Shown here piece by piece: positions 35,455 to 45,171 of a DNA stretch of 64,000 nucleotides (position 1 is its first letter; the number at the start of each line of letters is the position of its first letter). Source of the DNA: Sphingobacterium sp. ML3W (lineage in GTDB: Bacteria > Bacteroidota > Bacteroidia > Sphingobacteriales > Sphingobacteriaceae); assembly GCF_000747525.1 (NCBI RefSeq), contig NZ_CP009278.1, forward strand, positions 310,001-374,000. Reading direction: 5' to 3'. Below the pieces are notes generated by a model. It ran no database searches. It saw only the letters and a program-made list of their open reading frames with translations, and had not been told where the DNA came from. A program made the translations under genes and the position numbers.

Positions 35455-36153
35455 ATGATGAACAACCAATTTAGCCAGTATTTATCGGACTTTTTAGCAC
35501 TTTTTTTTCCTGAAATTTGTGCGGGTTGCGGTCATGTCTTAGTCCGTCAAGAAAAACAACTCTGTACTTCCTGTTTATTTCACTTACCGATTACGAACTT
35601 TCATTTGGATTTAAACAATCAAGTCGCTCGTCAGCTGTGGGGGAAATTTCCATTTGAAAACGCAACGGCCATGTTATTGCTGAAAAAGGAAACGCGTGTT
35701 GAGCGGATTTTGTATCAGATAAAATATGCTAATCGGCCTCAACTAGCTTATTTCCTTGGAAGACAGTATGGAGAAACTTTAGTTAAAAGCCTGGTTTTTA
35801 CAAATGTGGATGTGATCATCCCTATTCCTTTACATAAAAAAAAGCTTAAGAAAAGAGGCTATAACCAATCATTTTATTTGGCAAAAGGTATTGGAATGGC
35901 GTTATCGAAACCGGTTTTAGAACATGGGCTAATACGGGTGGGCGAGTCGGTAAGTCAGACCAAGAAATCAAGATTAGAACGCTATGACAATGTCCAGAAT
36001 GTGTTTTTATGCGCAGATGGGCATAGTTTGAAAGGTAAACGTGTGCTATTGGTGGATGATGTGTTGACAACGGGAGCTACCCTTACTGCTGCTGCAGAGC
36101 AACTTATTGCCGCAGGTTGTACGATATCTGTTTTAACTTTGGCTAGAGCTTAG
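35455..36153 (+). CDS. ComF-family phosphoribosyltransferase-like protein
   Basis: The product is 232 aa. The N-terminal zinc ribbon is visible as 'CAGCGHVLVRQEKQLCTSCL'. 'DVIIPIPLHKKKLKKRGYNQ' and 'VSQTKKSRLERYDNVQNVF' are the ComFC core motifs, and 'RVLLVDDVLTTGATLTAAAE' is the PRPP loop. ComF proteins take part in natural DNA uptake in several bacteria, though many genomes carry one without other competence genes nearby. That is the case in this window, so a role in competence is only family knowledge. Confidence 0.9.
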   Translation: MMNNQFSQYLSDFLALFFPEICAGCGHVLVRQEKQLCTSCLFHLPITNFHLDLNNQVARQLWGKFPFENATAMLLLKKETRVERILYQIKYANRPQLAYFLGRQYGETLVKSLVFTNVDVIIPIPLHKKKLKKRGYNQSFYLAKGIGMALSKPVLEHGLIRVGESVSQTKKSRLERYDNVQNVFLCADGHSLKGKRVLLVDDVLTTGATLTAAAEQLIAAGCTISVLTLARA

Positions 36154-36245
36154 CTGTATTGATATCCTAAGGTTTCAGAGTAGTGTTGTAAAATGTGTAT
36201 TCTTTAGCTACAAGGCGGGGACTGTCCATCCCCATAAATCTTGTT

Positions 36246-36626
36246 TTATTTTCGTCTTACGTAAAAAAGCAAATAGGCAAAACCTGACATTCCAATACCC
36301 ACACTATCTGCGAATAAATCCCACCAATCACCGGTTCTGTAGGTGAAAATATAAAGTTGTAAAGCTTCTGTTAATAAAGCGAATAGGATCCCTAAAATGC
36401 TCACAACTATGACGGGTACCCATCGAGATGGACGACCTTTGAATTGAATTAATACGCCATTATAAATTAATGTACAAAACACGAAGAACATCCCTGCGTG
36501 TACAAGTTTATCCATTCCTGGATAAGATGGTACTTTTTCAAAATTTTGTCCCGGCATACAACAAAGTAGAATCACTATTACTGCCCAGAGCATTACCCAT
36601 TTGTAATCTAATAATAATCTTATCAT
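36246..36626 (-). CDS. VanZ-family membrane protein
   Basis: The product is 126 aa with four hydrophobic segments: residues about 8-26, 43-62, 72-92 and 105-122. 'PGMDKLVHAGMFFVFCTLIY' and 'FRTGDWWDLFADSVGIGMS'-like motifs (here YRTGDWWDLFADSVG) are the VanZ-like signature. The founding member affects teicoplanin resistance in enterococci; most homologues have no assigned role. It stands alone on its strand and converges with comF-like. Confidence 0.85.
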   Translation of the reverse strand: MIRLLLDYKWVMLWAVIVILLCCMPGQNFEKVPSYPGMDKLVHAGMFFVFCTLIYNGVLIQFKGRPSRWVPVIVVSILGILFALLTEALQLYIFTYRTGDWWDLFADSVGIGMSGFAYLLFYVRRK

Positions 36627-36768
36627 GCTCTCCTTATAATCAATTTTCGTGCTAAAATAGGGATAAATTTGAGAAATAGTGAAATATTGACGTTAAATGA
36701 TAATTAAAATTATTGCGCTGATTATCAGCATGTTGAGAAATACTTTGCTACTAACATAGTACTGTGTA

Positions 36769-36800
36769 TTGCATAGTACATAATAAAACATATATCTTTG
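36769..36800 (+). promoter_or_regulatory. Promoter and probable operator of the padR-like gene
   Basis: TTG (36769-36771) and TATCTTTG (36793-36800) are separated by 21 bases, a good Bacteroidota -33/-7 pair. The ATG follows 7 bases later, so the transcript should be nearly leaderless. Copies of tagtac on both sides of the -33 box (near 36757 and 36774) form a gtact/agtac inverted repeat that could be the operator for the PadR protein itself. Confidence 0.55.
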
Positions 36801-36807
36801 TATTGTT

Positions 36808-37161
36808 ATGATAGCTGAAAATACACAAATACAGATGCGGAAGGGAATACTTGAATATTGTATTCTTTCTATTATTTCCCGAGGGGAGATCTATGCATCA
36901 GATATCATCAGCGAACTGAAGAAAGCGCAGCTCTTGGTCGTAGAAGGTACATTATACCCTTTACTAACAAGACTTAAAAATAACGGTTTGCTGAGTTATA
37001 TATGGAAGGAATCAACATCTGGTCCTCCACGTAAGTACTATGAGATTACGGAAGAAGGGCTTCAGGTTCTGGAGCGCTTGGATGTGACGTGGAAGGAACT
37101 GCTGTTTGCAGTGGAGATATCCTTAGCAGATAGAATTAATAAAATCGATAAATCAATATAA
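36808..37161 (+). CDS. PadR-family transcriptional regulator
   Basis: The product is 117 aa. It begins 'TQIQMRKGILEYCILSIISR', followed by 'IYASDIISELKKAQLLVVEG', 'TLYPLLTRLKNNGLLSY' and 'GPPRKYYEITEEGLQVL', the complete PadR winged-helix pattern. The C-terminal helix is short, as in the two-gene PadR/PspC modules of Bacteroidota. It lies 11 bases upstream of the PspC protein gene and probably represses this operon, as PadR regulators usually control adjacent membrane proteins. Confidence 0.92.
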   Translation: MIAENTQIQMRKGILEYCILSIISRGEIYASDIISELKKAQLLVVEGTLYPLLTRLKNNGLLSYIWKESTSGPPRKYYEITEEGLQVLERLDVTWKELLFAVEISLADRINKIDKSI

Positions 37162-37172
37162 CCTATATAACC

Positions 37173-38843
37173 ATGAACAAGACTATAATTATCAATATAA
37201 ATAGTATCGTTTTTCATATAGAAGAGGACGCATATGATGTGTTGCGCAATTATATGATTGATATTAAAAAGCATTTCGGAAGTTCGGAAGATAGCAAAGA
37301 GATTTTGGAGGATATTGAAAATCGCATTGCAGAAATGTTTACGGAGAAGATTCAGCTCGGAATTAAAGAAGTGTTGAATATGGATGATGTCAATGCTGTA
37401 ATCGCCCAGATGGGCAGTGTCAGTGATTTTGAAATCAACGAAGAGGATCAACAATATACTGGTCAAAAGACTAATTATACAGAAAATAGCTTTAGAACAG
37501 GTAAAAAGCTGATGCGTGACCCTGAAGATAAAGTGATCAGTGGTGTGTGTAGTGGTTTAGGGCATTACTTTGGTGTTGAGGCACGATGGATCAGGCTTTT
37601 ATTTGTCTTATTTTTTGTAATCTTTGGCTCAGGATTTTTGATTTACATCATTTTATGGATTGTAATGCCGATTGCGGTGACCAGAGCAGACCGTATGGAA
37701 ATGCGTGGAGAGTCGCCTAACATTCAGAATTTTAAAAGAAGTTTTGAAGAGGAATTGAGTGGCCTAAAAGAGAATTTTTCGGGTGTCGGTAATACTTTTA
37801 ATAAAGGTGTTTCATCGGCAGGTAATGCGTTTGGAGAAATCATCAAGCTTTTCGCTAAAGTAATCGGTTTAATTGTCGCCTTTACAATTGGTCTAAGCTT
37901 GATATCATTGCTGATTGCGCTTATCTTTTTTAGCTTGGGGATTGCAGGGATAACAGACCGTGGCGTGATAGAACCCTTAAATCTGATTGATCCAACTCAG
38001 GCTCCATGGGCGCTAGCAGCGGCTTTTTTAGCGGTTGCGATTCCGTTTGCAGGTTTGTTTTACCTGATCATACGTCTTTTGTTTAACCGAAGATCGATGA
38101 ATAATTATCTGACAACTTCTTTGTTTTTAGTATGGCTTATTTCATTGGGAGCTATGGTCTATTATGCAGGCTCAGTAGCGAAGGACTTTAAAGAAGAAAG
38201 TAGAATTGTCGAAGAAAAACCATTGGAGGTTAGGTCTATATATCGTATTAACGAACGTGATGTAAGGGTAATTAAAATTAATGGGGATGAGGGCCGTTCA
38301 AATCTGAAGATAGGCACCAATTTGTCGGAATATCTACAGGACGATATCCGTATCCGTTTTGAACGCATTGATTCTACTCAAGCACCTTATATCAAATACG
38401 AATATGCCGCTAAGGGTTCTAATTATAATCTAGCAACTAAAAGAGCTTCTGCCATCAATTACAAAGCTGTTCAGGATAGTGTAAATATTGTTTTTGATAG
38501 TCACTTTAAATTGGGTGAAAAAGAGTTGTATCGAGATCAAAAAGTAAATGTTACCCTGTATCTCCCTGTTGGAGCAAAAGTAGTATTGAATAGGGATCTG
38601 CAACGTAATTATGCTGATATCTCATATTATGAATGTTTTAATCGCTATGAAAATAATGATGTTAAAGAAACAGAATGGGTCATGACGAATCTCGGTTTGA
38701 AATGTGCGCTTCCGGAGGTGGTCGAGACGGACGATAAAAATGAAGAAGATGTTGTGGATGATACAACAGTGATTAAGCGCGATACCATCATCAGTATTAC
38801 TCCAAGTGGCGTCATTGTAGAAAGCAAAGAAAAGAAAAAATAA
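37173..38843 (+). CDS. PspC-domain membrane protein
   Basis: The product is 556 aa. An N-terminal 100-residue cytosolic segment starts 'MNKTIIININSIVFHIEEDA'. A PspC domain follows (residues about 108-170): 'KLMRDPEDKVISGVCSGLGH' then a membrane helix 'LLFVLFFVIFGSGFLIYIIL'. Three or four more transmembrane segments lie at about 230-350, and the C-terminal extracytoplasmic half is beta-rich with 'EYLQDDIRIRFERIDS'. PspC proteins sense or respond to envelope stress in other phyla. Together with the preceding PadR gene this is a common Bacteroidota stress module of unknown trigger. Confidence 0.88.
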   Translation: MNKTIIININSIVFHIEEDAYDVLRNYMIDIKKHFGSSEDSKEILEDIENRIAEMFTEKIQLGIKEVLNMDDVNAVIAQMGSVSDFEINEEDQQYTGQKTNYTENSFRTGKKLMRDPEDKVISGVCSGLGHYFGVEARWIRLLFVLFFVIFGSGFLIYIILWIVMPIAVTRADRMEMRGESPNIQNFKRSFEEELSGLKENFSGVGNTFNKGVSSAGNAFGEIIKLFAKVIGLIVAFTIGLSLISLLIALIFFSLGIAGITDRGVIEPLNLIDPTQAPWALAAAFLAVAIPFAGLFYLIIRLLFNRRSMNNYLTTSLFLVWLISLGAMVYYAGSVAKDFKEESRIVEEKPLEVRSIYRINERDVRVIKINGDEGRSNLKIGTNLSEYLQDDIRIRFERIDSTQAPYIKYEYAAKGSNYNLATKRASAINYKAVQDSVNIVFDSHFKLGEKELYRDQKVNVTLYLPVGAKVVLNRDLQRNYADISYYECFNRYENNDVKETEWVMTNLGLKCALPEVVETDDKNEEDVVDDTTVIKRDTIISITPSGVIVESKEKKK

Positions 38844-38870
38844 AATCTGGGTGCATAGCACTCAGATTTT
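38842..38870 (+). terminator. Terminator after the PspC gene
   Basis: 12-bp arms with one G-U pair (38842-38853 and 38859-38870) around loop catag. The left arm begins inside the TAA stop codon, and the right arm ends in four T. Confidence 0.6.
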
Positions 38871-38963
38871 TAAAATAATCTCTTGAAGTTGTAACATTAT
38901 TTTAAAAATGTATACTAATCAATCATAGATTTCTATTTCGATAGAAGAAACCTAAACCATAAA

Positions 38964-41372
38964 ATGAAAACGAAATTATTACTAACGGTCTTATTTGCAA
39001 TCAGTACACAGCTACTCTGGGCGGCTATTGATGTGACTGGTAGGGTTGTGAATGAAAAAAATGAACAAATGAGTTCAGTGACTACTTATTTGATTCATAG
39101 TGCCAATAATACCATCTTGAAAACAGCCGTTACAAAGGAAGATGGGCAATATTCTTTTGAAAATATTGCTGCTGGATCTTATTATGTCGAAGCACGAATG
39201 ATTGGTTACGATGTAAAGCGATCGGCTATTTTCAACTATAGTAATACGAAGCAAGTGTTGGCTGATCTGCAGTTGGCGCCAAGTACAAATACGTTATCTG
39301 AAGTGACCGTAGAGGGGAAAAGACCTCTGGTTGAGAATAAGCAAGGAAAACTGATTTTAAATGTTGAAAATTCTCCTTTAGCCGCAGGCAATAATGGATT
39401 GGATATTGTACAGCGCGCTCCAGGAGTTAGCTTGGATAATGATAATAATCTACAGCTCATGGGGCAGTCTGGTGTTAAAGTTACGATCGACGGTCGTCAA
39501 ACTTATATGACTGGTGAACAATTGGCGACGCTACTTAAAAGTACCGATGGTAACCAGATTAAGGCTGTTGAGGTGATCAAGTCGCGTAGTGCTAAGGATG
39601 ATGCCGAGGGTGCTGTAGGAACGATCAATATTGTGATGAAGAAGAGTCGGATGGAGGGTTTTAATGGTAATTTTTCTGCTACTGCTGGATTAGCCGAGAA
39701 GTTTAGAGGTAATACAGCATTGTCCCTTAATTACAAAAAAAATAACACCACTTATTTTGGGTCTTACTCGTATAGTGATGAACGATATATAAACCGAATT
39801 AATTTAGAGCGTATTATCGCAAACAATGGTGTGGAGACCGCATTTGATCAGAAATCAAATCTACATATCAAAGATCGGACACACGCATATAAAGTAGGAG
39901 TGGAACAGCGGACATCTGAGCGTAATGTGATGTCTTTGCAGTTTAATGGGAGTAATAATGTAGAGCTTAACGATAATGATAGTAAATCTTTTATCGGACC
40001 AAATCTGACTACGCTAGATTCTACATTGACCTCAATGTCTCAATTCAGGGAAGGATTTAATCGCTATTCTTTTAATTTTAATAATGAGTTTAAGATCGAT
40101 TCGACCGGTAAAAAATTGGTCTTGGATTTGGATTGGAGTAAATTTAGAAATAGCAAAAAAGCAGATTATGACAATAGATTGTTTGATCTGAATAACGAAT
40201 TAATAAGAGATCCAGAATTATTACGAAGTCAAATGCCAATTGGTATTGACATTTATGTCGCTAAGCTCGATTATAATCAACCGCTAAGCAAGACCTCTAA
40301 CCTTGAAACAGGGGTGAAGTATTCAAATGTAAAGTCGGATAATAACCTCTTATTTGAGGAACAGCTGGATGGCGCTTGGACTGATATTGTCAATCGATCG
40401 AATCACTTTGTTTATACCGAGCAAATTACTGCAGGTTACATTGATTATGATAATCAAATCGGTAAATGGGGTATTAAGGCTGGTTTAAGAGGGGAATATA
40501 CGCTATCCGATGGACACTCGATCACAGAGAATAAACAAGTAAAAAGAGATTATTTTGATTTGTTTCCATCTGCAAATTTGAGTTATGATGCACATGAAAA
40601 TCATATTTTCTCTTTAGGGTATTCGAGAAAAATCACAAGACCCAACTACCGCCAGCTTAACCCTTTTGATTATTTTATTGATAAATATACTTCAGAGCGT
40701 GGAAATCCGTACCTAAATCCGCAGTATGCAAACGAATTGAACTTGAATTATACCCTATATAAGAAGTATACAGTCACGTTGGGCTATAATGCACAGACTG
40801 ATGCGATCGTTGAAAGTATGGGGCAGGATTCGGTTAAAAACACAACATGGGTGACACGTGAAAACCTTGGGAAAAGCAATTCAGCATTTGTGAATCTGAG
40901 CCTGCCAGTTCAAGTGGCGAAGTTCTGGTCTTCTTATAATAATATCACGGCTGTTTATATGAATTTTGATGGGGCAATAGCAGGGTCGGTCGTTAATAAC
41001 ACAAGTGTTCTGTTCCAAGTAAACTCGATGAGTTCTTTTAAACTGTCGCCGTCGGTTTCTGCAGAGATGAATCTTCGTTATTTCTCTCCGTTTACCTATA
41101 ATATATATAAATTGGAAAGTCGCTGGGACGCACAAATTGGTATTACCAAAAACTTTAAAGATAAAAGAAGTTCGCTTAAACTTGCTGTTTCTGATATTTT
41201 CAATACCAGTAACCAGAATCTGTCGACGAATTTCTCATCGTTTAATACGAAGATTAGACAACATCAAGATCGTAGGGTTGCACGTTTGACCTATACCTAT
41301 AAATTTGGGAATTTGAAAAATGTAGTTAAGAAAAAGAGTACAGATAATGAAGAAAAGCAACGTGCACAATAA
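38964..41372 (+). CDS. TonB-dependent-receptor-like outer-membrane protein (OMP_b-brl_3 type)
   Basis: The product is 802 aa. The signal peptide ends near 'QLLWAAID'. A CarboxypepD_reg domain (about 22-105) has 'VTGRVVNEKNEQMSS' and 'YSFENIAAGSYYVEARMIGY'. A plug-like region follows (110-215): 'LSEVTVEGKRPLVENKQGKL', 'DIVQRAPGVSLDNDNNLQLM' and 'VTIDGRQTYM'. The barrel is of the outer-membrane beta-barrel family 3 type with 'SLGYSRKITRPNYRQLNPFD'. No SusD partner is present. Ligand unknown; these are often monocistronic and iron- or stress-regulated. Confidence 0.9.
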   Translation: MKTKLLLTVLFAISTQLLWAAIDVTGRVVNEKNEQMSSVTTYLIHSANNTILKTAVTKEDGQYSFENIAAGSYYVEARMIGYDVKRSAIFNYSNTKQVLADLQLAPSTNTLSEVTVEGKRPLVENKQGKLILNVENSPLAAGNNGLDIVQRAPGVSLDNDNNLQLMGQSGVKVTIDGRQTYMTGEQLATLLKSTDGNQIKAVEVIKSRSAKDDAEGAVGTINIVMKKSRMEGFNGNFSATAGLAEKFRGNTALSLNYKKNNTTYFGSYSYSDERYINRINLERIIANNGVETAFDQKSNLHIKDRTHAYKVGVEQRTSERNVMSLQFNGSNNVELNDNDSKSFIGPNLTTLDSTLTSMSQFREGFNRYSFNFNNEFKIDSTGKKLVLDLDWSKFRNSKKADYDNRLFDLNNELIRDPELLRSQMPIGIDIYVAKLDYNQPLSKTSNLETGVKYSNVKSDNNLLFEEQLDGAWTDIVNRSNHFVYTEQITAGYIDYDNQIGKWGIKAGLRGEYTLSDGHSITENKQVKRDYFDLFPSANLSYDAHENHIFSLGYSRKITRPNYRQLNPFDYFIDKYTSERGNPYLNPQYANELNLNYTLYKKYTVTLGYNAQTDAIVESMGQDSVKNTTWVTRENLGKSNSAFVNLSLPVQVAKFWSSYNNITAVYMNFDGAIAGSVVNNTSVLFQVNSMSSFKLSPSVSAEMNLRYFSPFTYNIYKLESRWDAQIGITKNFKDKRSSLKLAVSDIFNTSNQNLSTNFSSFNTKIRQHQDRRVARLTYTYKFGNLKNVVKKKSTDNEEKQRAQ

Positions 41373-41407
41373 AAATTAGCAGTTTCAATGTTTATTTAAT
41401 ATGTAGG

Positions 41408-41439
41408 CCGTAAGTATGAAAGTACTTGCGGTTTTTTTT
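41408..41439 (+). terminator. Terminator after the TonB-type receptor gene
   Basis: 9-bp arms ccgtaagta/tacttgcgg with one wobble pair around a 6-base loop, followed by a run of eight T. It lies 36 bases after the stop codon. Confidence 0.7.
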
Positions 41440-41550
41440 ATTCATGCTGTTTACGCTTTAATATGCAGAAGATAAATGGTATTTGTAACTTATGGTTTGT
41501 AGAGAGTCATCCTATGGGAAAGGAGTAACATGTGGCAATAGCTAAACAAC

Positions 41551-41591
41551 TTTAAACAAAAAAAGGGGCAAAGCCCCTTTTTTTGTTTAAA
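41551..41591. terminator. Bidirectional terminator at the gapN 3' end
   Basis: Perfect 19-bp arms (41551-41569 and 41573-41591) with a 3-base loop. The ggggc/gcccc core is flanked by seven A on one side and seven T on the other, so it works in both directions. It includes the gapN stop codon. Confidence 0.85.
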
Positions 41592-43206
41592 AGATGTATT
41601 TGGTACTTAAGAAATTGGAGCTATTGCTACTTACAATTTCGTTCAGTATTTTTTTGTTTTCATCCGTGAATTTCGCTGCGACAAGTGAACGAATCGAGAA
41701 TGCACGTAATGCATCAACAACCGATAAAGTGCCTTCGGCACTATCTTTACGGCCAGTAAACGGGAAGTTGTCTGGTCCTCTTTGGCATTGACAATTAATA
41801 TTTACACGACTTACTTGGTTCACTAGTGGATCGATTAAAGATGATATCACAGCTGCATTGTTGCTGAAAATACTTACTTGCTGACCATGAGATGATTCAA
41901 TCAGATATTCAATTGGTTCCTCCAAGTCATCAAATGGAACTACAGGGATAACTGGGCCAAACTGTTCTTCTCTGTAAAGTTTCATATTGGCATTTACGGG
42001 ATACACAATTGCAGGATATACAAATGATTCCGCAACTTGTCCGCCATTTGGATTAATGACTTTTGCTCCATTCGCAATCGCATCTTCGATACACTCCGTT
42101 AGATAAGCAGGTTTATTCAATTCAGGTAGTGGGGTCAACGAGACTCCTTTTTCCCAAGGCATACCAAACTTCAGTTTCTCTACTTCAACTGTCAAGCGTT
42201 TCAAGAATTCCTGAGCAATACTGCGGTGTACATACACTATTTTGATTGCTGTACAACGTTGCCCATTGAATGATAGTGAACCTAGCACCGTTTCTGATAC
42301 GGCCAAATTGAGGTCTGCATCTTTTGTAATAATCGCAGCATTTTTGGCATCTAAACCTAAAATGGCACGAAGACGATTTACTTTTGGATGTAGTTTTTTT
42401 AATTCATTTGCGACCTTACTAGATCCAATTAAAGTTAAAACGTTAATTTTTCCAGACTGCATCAAGCTCGGAACAATATTATTACCTCTACCATAGATGG
42501 TATTGACCACACCTTTAGGAAAACTTGTTCTGAAGGCATCTAATAAAGGGTAATGTAATAAAGTACCATGCTTAGGTGGTTTGAATAACAGCGTATTCCC
42601 CATTATCAATGCCGGTATTAGCGTGGTAAAGGTTTCGTTCAAAGGATAATTGAACGGCCCCATACAAAGTACTACACCTAGTGGTGAACGTCTGATCTGC
42701 GCAATGATACCTTGTTCTATCTCGAATCTTGATGATTGTCTATCGATATCTTTTAAAGCGTCGATAGTTGCATAAATGTATTCTACTGTACGATCAAATT
42801 CTTTAATAGAATCAGTGAATGATTTTCCGATTTCCCACATGATCAATTTGACAACGATGTCTTTCTTCTCGATCATTTTTTTCGTGAAATTCTCGACACA
42901 AGTAATGCGATCAGCGACACTCATTGTTGGCCATTCTCCGCGTCCGTTATCAAAAGCATTAACAGCAGCATCTAACGCAGCCATTGATTCTTTTTCTGTA
43001 CATACAGGGAAACTACCGATGCGTTTTCGTTGAAGACCATCCTTGGTCTTAACACATATCGGTGAAAAAACTTCATTGATTTGACCTTCCCAAGGAATCA
43101 TTTCCCCATCAGAAAGGAACTCGCGTTGATCGACTTGTTGTTGAAGCGTAAATTCAGGAGGGATGTTACTCTCCTCGTAGAAAATACTTTCTAATTCTAA
43201 GTTCAT
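41587..43206 (-). CDS. gapN: NADP-dependent glyceraldehyde-3-phosphate dehydrogenase (GapN-type aldehyde dehydrogenase)
   Basis: The product is 539 aa. 'GVVLCMGPFNYPLNETFTTL' and 'GNTLLFKPPKHGTLLHYPLL' are the cofactor-site blocks of non-phosphorylating GAPDH, where the general family has 'PWNFP...KP'. The catalytic cysteine is in 'LSFNGQRCTAIKIVYVHRS', and 'VNINCQCQRGPDNFPFTGRK' is the GapN-specific C-terminal signature. It oxidises glyceraldehyde-3-phosphate directly to 3-phosphoglycerate with NADP, giving NADPH without ATP. The Bacteroidota forms are a little longer than the streptococcal enzyme (about 475 aa). Confidence 0.88.
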   Translation of the reverse strand: MNLELESIFYEESNIPPEFTLQQQVDQREFLSDGEMIPWEGQINEVFSPICVKTKDGLQRKRIGSFPVCTEKESMAALDAAVNAFDNGRGEWPTMSVADRITCVENFTKKMIEKKDIVVKLIMWEIGKSFTDSIKEFDRTVEYIYATIDALKDIDRQSSRFEIEQGIIAQIRRSPLGVVLCMGPFNYPLNETFTTLIPALIMGNTLLFKPPKHGTLLHYPLLDAFRTSFPKGVVNTIYGRGNNIVPSLMQSGKINVLTLIGSSKVANELKKLHPKVNRLRAILGLDAKNAAIITKDADLNLAVSETVLGSLSFNGQRCTAIKIVYVHRSIAQEFLKRLTVEVEKLKFGMPWEKGVSLTPLPELNKPAYLTECIEDAIANGAKVINPNGGQVAESFVYPAIVYPVNANMKLYREEQFGPVIPVVPFDDLEEPIEYLIESSHGQQVSIFSNNAAVISSLIDPLVNQVSRVNINCQCQRGPDNFPFTGRKDSAEGTLSVVDALRAFSIRSLVAAKFTDENKKILNEIVSSNSSNFLSTKYIF

Positions 43207-43291
43207 TTTAGAGTTTAATTTAATTTTGGATTAGGTGTTGAATTATTTATATTATAAAGATACAATATTTTATAAATCTACAAAATTTCCG

Positions 43292-44728
43292 TTATAAATT
43301 TACAATTTTCATTTTTGGAACTAATGCCTTCATGACTACCCACGCAATAAGATAGGCAAAAGCACAAAAGGAAAAAATGATGAAATAACCCGCAGCCTCT
43401 CCATTGAACCCCATAAATTTCATTTGTGTTTCTTTAGCATAATCAAAAAGAACACCTGATATTTTGTTGATGATAAATGCACCTAAACCTCCTGCTAAAC
43501 CACCGATGCCGGTTACTGTAGCAATAGCTTTCTTTGGAAACATGTCGCCGACGGTACAGAAAATATTAGCCGACCAAGATTGATGTGCAGCTCCCGCTAT
43601 CCCAATAAAGATTACTGGAACCCAATAGGAAATATAGCCTAATGGTTGTGCAAATAATACTATTAATGGAATAAATGCAAAAATTAACATCGCTTTCATT
43701 CTGCCATCATAGGGATTCATACCTTTCTTTTCAACAAAGAGTGTGGGCAGATATCCGCCGTAGATGGAGAATAGTGTAATCGCATATAAAACAAAAATAG
43801 CGAGTTGTCCCTGTGTATCCGACGACTTAATGTCATACACGCTACTGAGGTAAGCAGGCATCCAAAATAGAAAAAACCACCACACACCATCTGTCATAAA
43901 TTTTCCAAAGGCAAAAGCCCATGTTTGTTTATGTTTAAAGCATTCGAGGAAAGAGACTCTTATCTTTTCATTGGATTTTTGTTCTTCTGTATGATGAGCA
44001 GAGTCTTGTAAGATGTAGGTTAGCTCACTTTCATTAACCTTAGGGTGTTCTTCAGGTTTTTTATACATAAATACCCAAAATCCCATCCATATAAAACCCA
44101 GCGCTCCAATAATAATAAAGGACATCTCCCAACCATAGTGTTTGGCAATTGTGGGTATGGTTATGGGTGCTACTAATGCGCCGATGGTTGCCCCTGCATT
44201 AAAGATACTGGTCGATAAGCCACGATCTTTTTTTGGGAAATATTCTGCAGTTGCTTTAATTGCCGCAGGAAAGTTCCCCGCTTCTCCTACTGCTAATATA
44301 AAACGTGCAAAAATGAATAAGGTGACACTTGTACTGATTACTAAACCAACATCATTAACCGTTGCTATTGCTGCTTTGGACTCCTCGAAGTTAAAAATCC
44401 AATTTCCCGTCAGTTGCCCCGCTGTAACGATGCCGCAGAATGCATGAAGAATAGCACCAATTGACCAAATACCAATAGCCCAAAGAAAGCCTTTTTTTGT
44501 ATCCATCCAATCTACGAAACGTCCTGCAAATAACATGCTTACGGCATAAAATATGGAAAATAAAGCCGTAATGTTTCCGTAGTCGTTGTTTGTCCAGTGA
44601 AACTCGGGGCTGATAAAGTCTTTCCAAGTTAAAGAAAGTACTTGCCTATCTAAATAGTTTATAGTGGTAGCAAAAAAAAGGAGGGCACAAACGCTCCAGC
44701 GATACTTTGTTGGTTTATTATTGTTCAT
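43292..44728 (-). CDS. MFS transporter, hexuronate-type anion:cation symporter (ACS family)
   Basis: The product is 478 aa with about 12 hydrophobic segments. 'TTINYLDRQVLSLTWKDF' and 'GRFVDWMDTKKGFLWAIGIW' are the ExuT-family motifs in TM1 and loop 2-3. 'ARFILAVGEAGNFPAAIKAT' is the motif in TM4, and 'KTWAFAFGKFMTDGVWWFFL' begins the second half. It is related to hexuronate and galactonate carriers; the exact sugar acid is unknown. A long loop after TM3 (ITAGQLTGN...ATVNDVG) is unusual but common in Bacteroidota ExuT proteins. A LacI-type operator-like palindrome lies upstream. Confidence 0.88.
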   Translation of the reverse strand: MNNNKPTKYRWSVCALLFFATTINYLDRQVLSLTWKDFISPEFHWTNNDYGNITALFSIFYAVSMLFAGRFVDWMDTKKGFLWAIGIWSIGAILHAFCGIVTAGQLTGNWIFNFEESKAAIATVNDVGLVISTSVTLFIFARFILAVGEAGNFPAAIKATAEYFPKKDRGLSTSIFNAGATIGALVAPITIPTIAKHYGWEMSFIIIGALGFIWMGFWVFMYKKPEEHPKVNESELTYILQDSAHHTEEQKSNEKIRVSFLECFKHKQTWAFAFGKFMTDGVWWFFLFWMPAYLSSVYDIKSSDTQGQLAIFVLYAITLFSIYGGYLPTLFVEKKGMNPYDGRMKAMLIFAFIPLIVLFAQPLGYISYWVPVIFIGIAGAAHQSWSANIFCTVGDMFPKKAIATVTGIGGLAGGLGAFIINKISGVLFDYAKETQMKFMGFNGEAAGYFIIFSFCAFAYLIAWVVMKALVPKMKIVNL

Positions 44729-45171
44729 CTTTTTGGTTTACTTTTTCTATATATTATTGGTATAAAGAAAAATAAGTTTATTGTTTTAACTTCCTAAACA
44801 AGTGTATCCATATCTATTGGCAAGTAATTACTTGTTATTTAGGTTGATAAATGGTTATAGATATACGTTAAAGTTAAGGCTTCTAATAATAAGTTGGGCA
44901 AAAACAACAGCTTATATTTACGAAAACGTTTTCATTGATATTTTCTTTTAAAGCTGTACGATCTGTAGTCAGTTGTGAAAATTTAGCGTATTTTTTATGA
45001 GGTTTCAACAAATATATTCGATAATTTGCTTCTGATTTGAGGAGATATACAGATGGTTCTTTTATGCTTCATATTGGGTTGAGATTAAAATCCAACCATT
45101 ATTAAGAGCTGTAGCTTAAAAAAATGGTGTAAAGGGATTTGTACCTGTAGCACTTATGTTAACATCAGGAA
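44729..45171. other. Divergent intergenic region with a LacI-type palindrome
   Basis: 443 bases between the MFS gene and a divergent esterase gene. It contains the perfect palindrome gaaaacgttttc (listed separately) and AT-rich flanks that should hold both promoters. No RNA gene or further repeat seen. Confidence 0.5.
44922..44933. promoter_or_regulatory. LacI-family operator-like palindrome
   Basis: gaaaacgttttc is a perfect 12-bp palindrome with the central CG typical of LacI/GalR operators. It lies about 194 bases from the MFS start and 239 from the esterase start. It suggests sugar-dependent control of the carrier. No LacI gene is in the window nearby, so the regulator would be elsewhere. 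Confidence 0.5.
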
